Shown here: one piece after another, positions 1-12,662 of the stretch
How the letters are laid out: each line of letters opens with the position of its first letter
Numbering within the stretch: the first letter of the stretch is position 1
Source: Nymphaea colorata
Taxonomy: Eukaryota > Streptophyta > Magnoliopsida > Nymphaeales > Nymphaeaceae
NCBI RefSeq assembly: GCF_008831285.2
Contig: NC_045144.1
Location: 3,152,268-3,216,267, forward strand
Direction of reading: 5' to 3'
DNA length: 64,000 nucleotides
Program-made: the position numbers and the translations under genes
Notes under the pieces: model-generated
What the model saw: only the letters and a program-made list of their open reading frames with translations
Databases searched by the model: none
What the model was told of the DNA's origin: nothing

Positions 1-749
1 TCTTAAAATAAGTTTGACTAAGTGGGATTGGCCACTAGCCCTGCAAACACCCATTTGGGGTGTGGGCAGGGTTTTTGCCTACCCAAAATACCAAAACTGC
101 CCTCTAATGGACAATTTTTAATTAAAATGGGGACCTGTGGCGCGCCTGTGCCGATTCGGCACCTCAGTGCGCATGCGCAGCTGAGATTGGTTGCGCAGCA
201 AGTGCTGTCATGCTACAACGTGTCAGAAGCTGGCGCCTCGCCTGACGCGAGCAGCGCCGTGCGCCCCATTGCCACCCGCATGCATAAGCACACACGAGCG
301 ATCATGCACAAGCGCTAGGCCTCACGCGCGGAGGTCAATTTTTTTTTAAATAAGATAAAATAAAATAAAATGAAACAAATAAAACTGTTTGAAAAAACGT
401 AAAATCTTTTTTTGTTATAAATGGGTGGGTGACTCCATTTTGAGTGACGCTCGTTTTGAATTCAAATTCGCTTCAATTGGTCGCCGAAGTGTTCTAGCGA
501 GTGGGTTAATGCTCAAAAACGTATTTTTGGTGTGAGGACAGAGCATAAAACAAACAGATGATTTGTGCACATGTGTGACACTCATAGAACGAGACTGTCG
601 TTTTGAACGCGATTTTGGATTTTGAATTTGAAATGCTTGATTTGGATCTAGACTTAGGTTTAGAAATTCATTTTAGATCAAATAGTCACAAATTTTTTTT
701 GGGTCTAAAATTTAAATCCAAATAATAAAATAGTAGTTTTTTTGAAAAA
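1..749. other. Unassigned flank, GC-rich then AT-rich
   Basis: About positions 130-340 are GC-rich with many GCGC and TGCGCA words, unlike the AT-rich DNA that follows. An open frame at 22-318 has no recognisable domain and is probably chance in GC-rich DNA. From about 340 to 750 the sequence is AT-rich with no gene signal. The GC-rich block could be part of an LTR lying mostly outside the window, but no terminus is visible. Confidence 0.4.
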
Positions 750-3480
750 TTTGGGGTGATAACATTGTCGCATTATTTTTGTTTGAGTGTTTATGGCAAA
801 ATTTGAGTGTATCATAAAACCAATCTTGACATTGCGTTATCGGACGATTTCCTGTCTCATTGCCTACTGACTCCTTGTAAAGGCATTGTTATTTCATTCA
901 CGTATGAAAATCCTGTTGTTTTTTACAATAATCTTTCATGTCTGACTAGTTATCACATCACGTCGTTATAAACATGTTTTCATATTAATTTATCATAAAC
1001 AAATCCATACAATGTCGTTGTCATATTATTTATGTCCAAATGCTTATCACGTCCTTGTAAACACGATTTTATTTGAGCGGAGTATAAAACCAATCATAAC
1101 GTTGAGTTATTGCACGATTTGTTGTCAGATTACGCCTCCTTGTAAAGGCATTGTTATTTCATTCTTGTATAAAAAACAGTTAGTTATCATTACCTAAACT
1201 GCTTGACTGGTTATCACCTTGCCTCCTTGTAAGTGCAATTTAATGCTAACCTATCATAAAACCAGTCAGTACGATTGCTTATTACGCCCTTATAAAAATA
1301 ACTTTTTTAGTGTATCGTAAGACCAATCCTAACATTGCATTATCACACGATTTGTTGTCTGATTACCTATCACCTCATTGTAAAGGCGGTGTTATTTCAT
1401 TCTCTTACAAAAGTCCTACCGTTTATTATCGTAATCTATCCTTTCCGATTGGTTATTGCCTTGCTTCGTTGTAAACACATTTTTATGTTAATCTATCATA
1501 AAACCAATCCATATGATGTCATTGTTATATTATTTTTGTTTGAGTGTTTCTCGTGTCTTTGTAAACATGATTTTATTTGACTGCATCATAAAACCCATCC
1601 TCGTAAAACCCATCCCGACGTTGTGTTATTGCACAATTTGTTGTTCGATTAGCTTCACCTCCTTGTAAAGGCATGGTTATTTCATTCATAGAAAATTTTT
1701 TTTGTCTATTATCGTAATTTGTCCTATCCGACTGGTTTATTACTTTGCCTCCTTGTAAGCATGTTTTTATGTTAATGTACCGTAAAACCAGTCCATGCGA
1801 CATCTTTGTCATATGTCTAAGTGCTTATTGCATCATTGTAAACATGATTTTATTTGAGTGTATCATAAAACTAATCCTGGCATTACATTGACACATGATT
1901 TCTTGTCCGATTACCTATGACCTCTTTTTAAAGGTGTCGTTATTTCATTCTTGTACAAAAATCTTATCGTTTATTATTGCAATTTGTCCCATCTAATTGG
2001 TTATCACCTTGTCTCCTTGTAAGCGTGTTTTTATGTTAATCTATCATAAAACTAGTCCATATGATATTGTTGTTGTATTATTATTGTCTGAATGCATATG
2101 GCATCCTTATAAACAGGATTTTATTTGAGTGTATCACAAAACCAATCCTGACATTTCATTATCTCATGATTTGTTGTTTGATTACCTATTGCCTCCTTAT
2201 AAAGGCATTATTTTATTCTCATGCAAAAATTTGCCATTAATTTTCATAATTTGTCCTCTCTTACTTGTTATCACATTGCCTCCTTGTAACCACATCTTAA
2301 TGTTGATCTACCGTAAAACCAGTCCATACGATGTCTTTGTCGCATTATTTTTGTTTGATTGATTAAACATGATGTTATTTGAATGTATCATAGAACCAAT
2401 TTTGATGTTGCATTATTGCACAATTTGTTGTCTGATTACCGATCTTCTCCTTGTAAAGGTGTTATTTCATTCTCGTACAAAAATCCTACTATTTATTATC
2501 GTAATATGTCATGTTCGACTAGTTATCACCTCACCTCCTTGTAATCACGTTTTTATGTTAATCTATTGTAAAACCAATTGATATGATGCCGTTGTCACAT
2601 TATTTTTGTCTAAGTGCTTAGGGAATCCTTGTAAATATGATTTTATTTGAGTGTATCATAAAACCAATCTTGATGTTGCACTTATCGCACGATTTTTTTG
2701 TCTAGTTACCTATCGCCTCTATGTAAAGGCATTATTATTTCATTCTCATACAAAAATCCTACCATTTATTATTGTAGTCTGTCCTGTCCGACTAGTTATC
2801 ACCTCACCTTCTTGTAATGTGTTTTTATTTTAATCTATCATAAAACCAATCCATACGATGTCGTTGTTGCATTATTTTTGTCCAAGTGCTATCGCGTCAT
2901 TGTAAACACAATTTTATTTGAGTATATCATAAAACCAATCCTGGCATTATGTTGTTGCACGATTTGTTATCTGATTACATATTGCCACCTTGTATAGGCG
3001 TTGTTATTTCATTCTTGTTTAAAAATCTTGTTGTTTATTATCGTAATCTATCATGTCCGACTAGTTATCGCCTCGCCTATTTATAAGTACATTTTTATGT
3101 TGATATATCGTAAAACCAGTCCATACAATGTTGTTGTTGCATTATTTTTGTCTGAATGCTTATCGCATCATTTTAAACATGATTTTGTTTGGGTGTATCG
3201 TAAAACCAATCCTTACGTTTCATTATCGCATGATTTGTTGTCTGATTGCCTATCGCCTCTTTGTGAAGGCAATGTTATTTCATTCTCGTGCAAAAAACTT
3301 GTCGATTATTACCATAATCTGTCATGTCCGACTGGTTATCGCCTCACCTCCTTGCAAGCGCATTTTTATGTTAATCTATTGTAAAACTGGTTCCTACAAT
3401 TTCATTGTCGCATTATTTTTGTCTGAGCACAAATAGTAAACTTGCAAACACGATTTTGTTTGAGTGTATTGCATTGTTAT
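750..3480 (+). repeat. Satellite array with trimeric higher-order unit (~270 bp = 3 x ~90 bp)
   Basis: The anchor word GAGTGTATCATAAAACC and close variants recurs near 805, 1075, 1318, 1579, 1856, 2127, 2381, 2649, 2920, 3191 and 3472. This gives spacings of about 243-281 bp and about ten units. Each unit holds three related ~90-bp subunits, each starting near CCTTGTAA and ending near TTATCGCCT. One has TTTGAGTGTATCATAAAACC, one has GGCATTGTTATTTCATTC, and one has TTTTTATGTTAATCTATC. This is a higher-order repeat layout as in tandem satellites. The short open frames inside are by-products. No centromere function can be claimed from sequence alone. Confidence 0.85.
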
Positions 3481-4639
3481 TGTAAATGCTTTCTACTCTA
3501 CATTGTTCATGTCAGTGGTTTTCTTCTTCTTCATTTGGTTTGTCCTTCTTAGTGTGGCCTGTGATGTAACGTACTCCACCAAGTCGTCATGTGGCTATTT
3601 TCTGAGATGTGATATACTATCCTATGAAAAGACAGTTTGCTGTCATTGTAGATTACTTATGTGTATTTGATGACAAAAACGCCACAATCGTAGATTGTTT
3701 TGGCAGGAAGCTTCCTTTTTTATGGAAAAAGTGCCAATGAATCATGTTGATTCTCCACTGAATCATGATAGTCATTTATTGGCTCAATTACCAACTTTGC
3801 TTGACTCAGGTCATGCATAATTTTTTTTGCCTCAACACCCATAATATACCTTTCTCCCTGTTTTATTAAATTATCATTTATTCCAAATTGAATATCAATC
3901 TTTGTTTTACTCAAGTATACTTCATTTTCAATCATCGGACATGTAATTCAAACATTATGTATTTCTTATACCCTACTTGAGGTCTACTATTCTCAAAGTT
4001 AAGATTATTCACAAGTGATAAATTGCTCATAATGTTCTCTATTTTCTTATATTATTAACTTGAAAACTTGATATGAAAATCACTATTTACCGATCATATT
4101 TTTACAATAAATTTCTTTCATACAAGTTTTGTCCCAATTGCTTGTCAAAAAATCTTTTATATCCAAGCTCATGCACATGATATTACCTTTCACCCTCACA
4201 TATCAATTTTTTTTTACTTAACTTTGTCAATGCATTCATTTTATTGAGGCAATTTCCATTATGTTCTTTGCCTCAATCTTAGTTCGAGATCAACACATGC
4301 TTGACTCAGGTCACACATTTTTTTTTCCTCATTTATATTTAGTCAAATAATTTTCTAGCTTCAATATCTATAGTGCATTTCTTTCCATTTTACTATTTCT
4401 ATGATTTTATTGTGTCATCATTTATTCCAAGATATTTGTTTTGCTTCGACATATTCTATTTTCAATCGTCAGACACTTATTTTTAATTTATTAATCCAGT
4501 CCTATTCAGTCTATATCTTCTCAAATCAAACCTCATATATTTATACTATGCTTGAGATTTAATTCTTTAAAAAATAAGATACTTTATTCTTCTATATTAT
4601 CAATTTGATATCTCGCTATGAGAATTACCATCTACCATC
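3481..4639. other. AT-rich spacer with a diverged ~160-bp direct repeat
   Basis: No gene is recognised. Two related blocks lie about 500 bp apart, near 3795-3950 and 4298-4475. They share GCTTGACTCAGGTCA, TCATTTATTCCAA and ATTTTCAATC in the same order. The 71-residue minus-strand frame at 3720-3935 covers the first block. It lies where atpE would be expected next to the neighbouring atpB copy, but I cannot see convincing atpE similarity. Confidence 0.4.
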
Positions 4640-5673
4640 AACAAAACTACTAATTCTCCGAAAAGGATTAGTTGAAACCCTTTCATTGTTATTGTGAGAC
4701 CAACATATTTTCCTAGGGAACCAGTAACTACTTTTGTTACAAAGAAGAGTTGTGATAAGAAACATATTTTGCACTCATGCTATGGTTAAATGATTCTCTT
4801 TTGACAATTCATCGAGTTCAAGGATAGATATAATGTCTTGAAGTTATTTGTAAGCTTCATTGATATTACCTACCAAATAAAAGGCCTACTTGAGAAGACT
4901 CTAATGCTTTGAAAATGATTAGTTGAAATCCCTTAATTGTTTTTGTGAGACCAACATATTTCCTAGGAAACTAGTTAATACTTCTACTACAAAGAATAGT
5001 GGTGATGAGAAACATTCAATTTTGTGCTCTTGGCATTGTTAAAGGATTCCCTTCTAATAATTCATCCAGTTCAAGAATAGTTGTGACGTTCTGAAATTAT
5101 TCGTAACATTACAATTTCATAATATTTGTCACCAACGATCCAAGGTTGAAGCATAGCTAATATTGAATCTAAACTATTTACTATTGGATAGATGCCTTTG
5201 GCAACTATTAATCCTCTTGATAGTACGGTAGCAATATCTAAAATGTGCAATTGTCATAATAGGAGCAAGATCGATCAAATCATCTGCATGCTTGAATGGA
5301 AGTTATAGATCCCTCTTCAGTCTTCAGTATAAGTAATTCTTTCTATCAAAGGCAATTCTATACTAATGGTAGGCTGATAACCCATAGCAGAAGGCATTCT
5401 ACCTAATAACGTAAATACTTCTGACCCCTCTTGAATGAAACAAAAGATATTGTCAATAAATAGAAGTATACATTGTTCATTAACATCACAAAAATATATT
5501 TTGTGATGGTTAGGATAGCTGAATCAACTGTTATACGAGCTCACAAAAATTCATTTGTCTGTCATATAATAGCTACTTTAGATTTTGAAATATTTTCTTC
5601 ATTAACCACCCTCGATTCTTTCATTTCATGTAAAGGTTATTTCCTTCATGAGCGTGTTCTTCTATTCTACTGA

Positions 5674-5717
<44 letters not shown>

Positions 5718-6253
5718 ATCCATGAGATTTGACAATGTTGTTGATTAATTGCATGATGAGTATTGTTTTGCCCACTCCAACTCCCCCAAATAGTTTGATT
5801 TCCTCCATGCTGATAAAACACTAAAAGATCCACCGCTTGACTGCATGTTTCAAAAATTTATCACTTATATCTATTTGTCTAAAAGAGGGTAGGTCCATGA
5901 ATAGGAGATTTTGTGCGAGTAACTACAACACCAAAATTATCATGAAGTTCTTGAAAAACATTAAAAATTCATCCCATAATGTCTCCACTAGTTACAGCAC
6001 TTAGAGGAGCTTTGGTGTCGATCACTTCCATTCTTCTCACCAGCCAATCTGTCAGTTGCAGCTTTAAATCAGTTATTTCATAATAATTGTTGTACCTCAC
6101 AAGTCACATTAATTTTCTTACCTGTTGTAAATATTAGGCATCTTCATAGGGGAAAGGTTATATCCAATACTCGACCAATGATTTTGAGTAACAAGTCCCA
6201 AATTTTTCACAAGTGTTGAAACTCCAAACTAAAAGTACTAGGATGTATTCTAA
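4640..6253 (-). pseudogene. atpB: Nuclear copy of plastid atpB (ATP synthase CF1 beta), decayed
   Basis: Minus-strand translation in shifting frames follows plastid ATP synthase beta almost end to end. Seen in order are PNIYN and INVTCEVQQLL (~6100-6150), MRRMEVIDTKAPLS (~6030), a Walker A GGVGVGKT (5764-5787) followed by [26 protein letters not shown] (~5370), TVLSRG and AKGIYP (~5200), [12 protein letters not shown] (~5150) and a GFQLI..AFYLVGNI end. RMPSA and STML-like residues favour the plastid gene over mitochondrial ATP2. The frame is broken many times and a CA microsatellite interrupts it after the P-loop exon region. Part of the 3' end (LQDII.IL.LDELS through [10 protein letters not shown]) is present twice, at ~4640-4845 and ~4845-5110. 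The lesions mean no functional product. This is an old plastid-to-nucleus transfer (NUPT). Confidence 0.85.
5675..5715. repeat. (CA)n microsatellite inside the atpB copy
   Basis: About 20 perfect CA repeats lie within the atpB-derived sequence. They fall just after the segment coding for [12 protein letters not shown] and replace part of the GGVGERTREG region. Confidence 0.95.
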
Positions 6254-8809
6254 AAAAAAACTGAATTATGTCAAAAGTTTTTGTGTATATTATTGAATAA
6301 AAAATGTTTGATTACAAGTTAATTGGTTAGTTCGATAATAAATGGCAGTTAGTGCTTGATCTAATTCAATTGCTTACTCATTTGATTCAATTAATAAATT
6401 TGTCAATTCATTGAACCCAATCTTTATTTGAAATATTGAGTACGAGTAGATAAATAAGGATCATGAGGAAGTATCTCATTTACTTATCATCAGAAAGAGA
6501 TACATCTAAAATTACACACATGTGGATATATATAATGTATGGAATCCACCATAGCTTGATTTGTTAGTCGCTTTATTTTTCATTGTTGATCTTCTTTATT
6601 TTTTATTTTTGTCCAATATTCTTTTTCTTTTGTATTATGTATATTTTTTTACATATTACTTAGTTTGTTTAGTTGATAAAATAGATAAAGAAAATAAAAA
6701 GAAAAACGGAAGGAGACCAGTTAGAAACTTGAAAAATAGGGGATCAGTTGCATCATAGGTATGAAACAGCATACAATAATATACATATGACGAATCAAAT
6801 GCCAGGTCAACTAGTGAAACAAATTAAATTTCTAAGTAGTTATATTAGTTGAGAATTTTGTGAATAATTTCTGAGAAAGGTTTCATTCATGCCTAATCCA
6901 AGTTGAGTGGACCTCAGTTGTGAGAATTCTTAGTTCTTAAGTTGTGGGAAGGAACCCCTAGCGAGACTAAGAAGTTAGATTTCAGGGTAATAAAAAAAAG
7001 TTTTTTGAAACATCCCCACATGGCAGAGAATAGCCCGAATACCCTAATAACATATTATATACTTAAAAGTTGTGGAAGTTATTTTATTTCATTTAAGTCT
7101 CTTTTTGTCATTTTGTGTTTCTTGTGGACTCTTTTGTTATAGAGGCTGACTCCCCTTCATACCCTAATAACATATTATGTATGATTAAGGGATAAGAAAG
7201 TTAATGATTATCTCTGTTCCAAACCCTAAGTCAACATGATCCCCATAATCTCAAATGATTGGTTCTCATTCTATAAATCAAACCTATACCCATAGAAATA
7301 GAAGAGAGAACAAATGTCGATACACTTCTTTCATTAGGTAATATTAAGATCAATTCATTGCTTTGGAGATAATAATTTTTATCAGTATTTTAAAAAAGGA
7401 CAATGAATCTAGGTCTAACAATTTATAACTCTTCCAAGGCTAAAAGACCTTAAGCTTCTTGTATAAAGTATAAATTGGTAGTATTCAAATGGTGAGAAGT
7501 TGGAGTAGCTTCATATACAAAAAAATGAGCATTATACAAATAAAAAAGGACTACTTAACTACTTACTTTGCTAATCTAGTTATATGAATACAAAATATAT
7601 TATACAATATATTATATAGGCATGTAGCTATATAGACTTGAACTATAGACCTTCTTGGTAAAACATATAAAACTGATTATTATACAAATGATTCGAACTG
7701 TTTCAAAGATCCAATATACATTTTTGTGTGTTACGCTCTTTCAGCAATTGATGGATCAGTTAGTTCACCATATTTTAATTTTATATGAAAATAATGAGAT
7801 GTCTCCATGTGTTGTGATTCTTTATCTATATTCTGATCCAGAAGTAGTACCAAAGTGCTTCAAAGGATTTCCTTGTTGTAGGTTTGTCTTAAGCTAAGAT
7901 CAACCTTAATTAAATTCCTGTCTTTCTATTTCAAACATAAGACATACACCTCAAAGTTCAAAGGATGGAAGGAGATTATTTTGAGGTGCCTATTATATAT
8001 ACTCATTTGGTCTACCATTGAATTAAATAGGTACTAACCTTATCAATGATAAAATAATGCCTAGTACTATTTTGTATCCAAATGGAAAACACAACACTTC
8101 TCAGCTATTGTTCTCTTCTTTACTCGAATCAATGAAGTAAAGACACAAATTTTTCATTTCAATTAAGAGAAGATCTTAAACTTGATCATAGTAAACATAT
8201 AAAAAGTCAATTATTAGCAATTCCATGAAATATCTTGGTTTCCATTTCACTTGGATCCAGTGCATTATGACGTATTTCCATGGTTCTATATCTATCAACA
8301 TTCATGGTAGAACTGGGACTACAACAAGAAGACCTGTTTTTCATACGTGTAGTAGAAATATTTTATAGATTGATTGAAATTAAAAGAGTAGATAACAAAG
8401 TTATGGCTTCCATAATTGAGAAAGGTCTTCATTACTCCATCTCCCTTATGTATACAGGTGATAGTATTGTTAATATTTCATCTCAGTTTAAATATATTGA
8501 AGGAGTCATAAAGGTTTTTTATTCCTTAGAAAATTGTACAGACTTAAAGTTAATTCTTCCAAGTCCCCAACATTTTTCCTTCTATGTGTAAAAGAAGAAA
8601 AAGGATTCTGGTCATGGTCATCCTCTTTACAATGAAATTATGGCAACCTTCCATCTTGTTATTTGGATGTTATTTTCTCCACCAATAGATTGACAAAAAA
8701 GATGTGCGAGCTGTTAGAAGAGGAAGTGTCCAAAAGGATTAGGCTTTGAAGATCTCATTAGTTACCTCATGTGTGGCATCTTATTCTCATAAGACTCATC
8801 ATTGTGAAT
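6254..8809. other. AT-rich intergenic DNA with one unrecognised ORF
   Basis: No domain is recognised. The best open frame is 8280-8591 (+, 103 codons). It is Leu/Ile/Ser-rich and has no motif I can name, and its flanks show no conserved splice or promoter signal. CATACCCTAATAACATATTAT occurs twice (~7036 and ~7157), a short direct repeat. I see no RNA gene. Confidence 0.3.
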
Positions 8810-9676
8810 TATGATTAAGTCCCCAAGGGCACATTGATCAAATTGGAGGGCATGTGTTCTGATTCATATGGGGATCTAATGTTCAAGAGAAACAATTTCA
8901 TCTCATTGAATGAGACACAGTATGCAGCCCATATCGGGATAGATGTGCTAGTATTCGCAGGATAGTGGAAATGAATGCTTTCATTGTGCTTGGGATATCC
9001 TCTGGGTGTATGGAGAGGATAGAAACCAGTCATTTATGATGAGGAAGTACATAAATAAAAATTCATTCTGGATGGGTAAACACAAGGTTGGCAGTTGTTA
9101 GACTTGCACAAGCCTATTGTGGTGATATAGGAAGATTAAATATATCATATGATGTTATTTATGGAATGGGAGAAAGCTATCCTTCTAGCTGGAAGATTGG
9201 AGTCATAACATGATGATGTTGAAGTAGCTTAATACATAAAAGAAGTTTTACGAAATTGAGTTGAAAATTCAATGCAATGCAATGCAATCGGTGGCATCAC
9301 ATATAATATTGCATGTCAAGGATGGGATGATACACATGAGAAAATGACTGTTATTATTGCCATCTGTAAGCTTCAATGGAACAACTTAATGACTATAGAT
9401 CTATCAAAATCATATGTAAGAAAAAGGCAGGTGAGAAGTGGAGAGAGTAGATTTGAAGGACCGTGCCACTTGAGAGTTAGTTGGGTGATGTATATGACTT
9501 GTGCAAAGCAACGCCTCGCCCAAGCTAGGCTACAACATCTTGATATATCCATGGATTTTATATATAAATTCTGCAAAAAAGTGGTGGAGGATGTGGACCA
9601 TGTTCTCATTACTTGCCCACTAGCTAGACAAATATGGAGGGAAATGCAGATGGGAAGGCATGAAACTCAAATATGA
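8810..9676 (+). pseudogene. LINE-type retrotransposon 3' debris with RT zinc-binding (zf-RVT) domain
   Basis: The clearest part is 9430-9660. It reads in one frame RLAQARLQHLDISMDF, then FCKK..EDVDHVLITCPLAR and QIW. This is the C-x2-C..HxxxxC arrangement of the reverse-transcriptase zinc-binding domain at the end of plant LINE ORF2 and related genes, with one cysteine apparently lost. Upstream (~9040-9240) broken frames contain FW.GKHKVGS-like words typical of the preceding region. There is no complete RT and no poly-A tail. It is an old fragment. Confidence 0.5.
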
Positions 9677-9692
9677 CAATGCAATTGTGGAT

Positions 9693-9995
9693 TGTTAAAA
9701 TGATAAGGAATTTGTAGCAATTCTAACATCCAGCCTACCTTTTATCTAGTTGTATGGTGGCAGAATAATTACAAAGGAGCTGAAGTCATTTTCTCCACTC
9801 AGAGCTTTCTAGAGCTAAGCCCTCATTGGCTAATTGTTAACTGTATGACCTCTTTCTTCCTTTCTTGTATGTAAAGTCATTTTGTTTGATCAACTAATAA
9901 TAGAAAAGCCCAATTATTGCTTCTCATCTCTCTCACGCAACCTTCCTATTACTTTGCTTTCCTCTGTTTCTATATAGCTGCTCTATTACTTTACA
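9693..9995 (+). repeat. Probable 5' LTR of a decayed Copia element
   Basis: The segment starts TGTTA and ends TTACA directly before a primer-binding-like TGGCATCAGAGA at 9996-10007 (one mismatch to the usual TGGTATCAGAGA). A gag-like reading frame follows at 10037. No matching 3' LTR is seen in the window, so the left boundary is inferred from the TG dinucleotide only. Confidence 0.4.
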
Positions 9996-10007
9996 TGGCA
10001 TCAGAGA
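9996..10007 (+). other. Primer-binding site (Met-tRNA type), degenerate
   Basis: TGGCATCAGAGA differs by one base from the plant Copia consensus TGGTATCAGAGA and lies between the putative LTR and gag. Confidence 0.5.
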
Positions 10008-10036
10008 ATTAGGGTGCCCAATCTTGAAGTTTTACA

Positions 10037-11110
10037 ATGCTTGATTCTGAATTTTCTGTTTTTATAAGGGTTGACATGGAGGTTCATGACAATTCTTCAG
10101 GTGTTGGGTCTGGTCATGAGATGCATACTGAGCAGAATCAAGATTTTATGAATCCTTTCTATCTCTACCGCAGTGACAATTTTGGTGCTATCTTGGTGTC
10201 CAAGCCATTGATAGAGGAGAATTGTGCCACTTGGAGCCACTCTAAGATGATGGCCTCGGTGGGCAAAATCAAGTATGTATTTGTTTATGGCAATCTTCTT
10301 GCTTCCTTTCATTGTCTCCTGAATATATCTTGTGGGCTCGTTGCAATATCATGGTCCTTTCATGGATCATCAATTCGTGTCCATGAAATAGCAAATGGGT
10401 TCATGTATGTTTCCACTACTAGAGATGTTTGGGTTGAACTGAAAGAGAGATATACCCAAAGACTAGCACTAAGGAAAACCAACTGAAATATGCTATTTGT
10501 AGGCAACACAAGAAACAATGGCAGTTGCAGCATATTGCACTGGACTGAAAACATTTGAGGATGAATTGGATTCTTGTGATGTTCTTTCAATTTGTTCATG
10601 TGGTGCCTTAAAATCTACTACAAGAAAATTTCAAGAGGGTAAAGTGATTCCATTTTTTATTTGTTTAAATGAATCATATTGTATGTTTAGAGGCAGATTT
10701 GCTGCATGATCCTCTGCCCTCAATTAACAAAGTATGTACTCATATTGCAAAGAAGAAAAACAATCAGAAGCTAGGATCGGTACTTCTACGGTTGATCATG
10801 TTGGTCGGGTTTCCTTTAATACTAAACAAGGATCCTCCTTATATTGCACAAACTATCGACTTAATGGACACACAAAGGATCGATACTACAAGCTCATCAG
10901 GTCCCCATCAAATTGTAAATTTGTGAATAAACAGAGGCGACAAGTCTAGTGTCAAGCCTGCATCAGGCAAGAGCAATGCCGAGTATTTCAATGTTCACGG
11001 AGGCTACAACGCATCCATTGTAGCAACAAAGGTACCCATTGGAGAGTCTGTATTTCCATTTTCTATTGAAGAACTCACTCCACTCAAACTTCTAATCAAA
11101 GATAAAACTG
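10037..11110 (+). pseudogene. Copia retrotransposon gag, broken
   Basis: The start resembles the N-terminus of plant Copia gag: NPFYLYRSDN (10153 on), then LVSKPL..EN..TWSHSKMMA, then ISWS and RDVWVELKERYTQ near 10430. After a stop near 10486 the similarity continues in other frames with YCTGLKTFEDELDSCD, CSCGALKS, LNESY and DPLPSINKV (~10540-10735). A zinc-knuckle-like C..YRLNGHTKDRYYK follows near 10850. The knuckle has lost cysteines and there are several stops and frameshifts. Protease, integrase and RT are absent. Similarity fades after about 11.1 kb. Confidence 0.7.
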
Positions 11111-12662
11111 CCACTTCTTCATCTACTGGTATGAATGATTATCTAGAAAAAGGAGGGGGGTACCAGGGAAGTGAATGAGCTTTACTTGCAGGTCCGGTCA
11201 AGGGACCTACTACTCTGACAATGAGGTCTCTCTGCTCACTAAAACGAATGCTATATTGCCGCAAATCAAGAATGATAATAGGAAAATCTTTTAAAAAATG
11301 AAAAAGAAAGGTAGACAAAGAACCAGAAAAACAAGAGGTAATGAAAAAAAAAAATAAGGGCATGGACCATCACTTTTCCAATAAAGCACCGTCGAACTCA
11401 ATATTCCGACTGAAGCAACGTCAAACTCTATCAACGAGAACAAGAGACAAAATCCAGACCTTGTCGGCTTGACGAAAGAAAGAAGAAGCAATACATAGAG
11501 TTTCCAGCAGAAGCATCCTTTGCTTTGGGTTTCTCCTCTAAGGATTCGTAGACGACCAATAGTTGAATCATCATCGCTCCAACACAATGCCGAATGAGAG
11601 CTGCCGGCTGGCAGCCCTTTTCTCTCTCTCTCTCTCTCTATTAAGGGCAGCTGGCCAGCAATGGCCCGTCGACGACCCTCGATACTCATCTCCCTCTCTC
11701 TATCTCTGTAAAGGTTCTGGATTTAACCATTGATGTTCTTTGGATACATGACGACGGACTTCGTTTTTCGTTGACTATACACTATTATGTATACACCAAT
11801 CATAGGTCGATGACTGTTGCTTACGCATTTTCACTTTAGTGTTCAGATAACGAAGCTGTTTTGATGCTTTTCAGTTTACTAGGACCTCTTACTTGTTATT
11901 TACTACTTTTTATTAGTGAAAATACAATACATAAGCTTGTAGGTGTTATGTGATCCTTGATTGATTTAACTATTAAAAAATTAAACGAAATGCCAAACAT
12001 CCTAAATATTCGTGATGTATATGGCTAAGTTCTTTGGAATTTTGGACAAGATGGTTTTTTCGTTGTTGATGATTGGATCTCTTGTTTTGTTTTTGAAGAA
12101 CAATTTTCATGTATTCTTTCTCATCCAAGTCTATGTAGGCACATAAACAGTTTGCACTCTGAATTTGATCCGGCCTCTATCCATTGTTTATTTTACGTAG
12201 GTAAATTAGTGTTTGGAAAGGTTTTAGTTCTGCATGGTTTAAGCTACATACATTATGTTCAAAAGGCCTCATGTAGGTGGTTTTAGTTATAGATGCTTTT
12301 AGACTAGTTCTTTGTATGTGAATAAAGCAAAAATGTTGATAACAGAAAAGCAGGTGCAAATAAAACCTCTATTTTTTAGCTCTCTTATTCACCTTATTCG
12401 CGTATTTCACCTTATTTTATAAACTTTGCTGCAATTGTCTATAACTAAATGATAATATTGATCAGATAATAATCTTGCTAGTTTGTTTTTTCTCCAACAA
12501 ACATGCATTTCACAAACACTTTATTTTCATACTTGTTGCACTTTTTGGTGTTCCAATTTTCGATTGACTTACAAAAAGTATCGCTAGGACAGGCTAACCT
12601 GTGGATGACCCCAAGTATATTGATTGATTCATATTTGTATATTTAACTCGTTTTATTTGGTG
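11111..12662. other. No gene recognised
   Basis: The region contains a pyrimidine-rich stretch (~11620-11710, CT repeats) and AT-rich DNA. Minus-strand frames at 11139-11689 are low complexity without domains. It may include an old promoter or 5' leader, but nothing supports that directly. Confidence 0.3.

Noticed and set aside
22-318. 98-codon ORF at the window start
   Set aside because: High-GC stretch with no domain or homologue that I recognise and no support for a start.
750-3480. Regular repeats that could suggest a CRISPR-like array
   Set aside because: The whole ~270-bp unit is repeated with no unique spacers, in a plant nuclear context. It is a satellite.
3720-3935. Possible atpE next to the atpB copy
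   Set aside because: The position fits the plastid order, but the residues do not align convincingly with ATP synthase epsilon.
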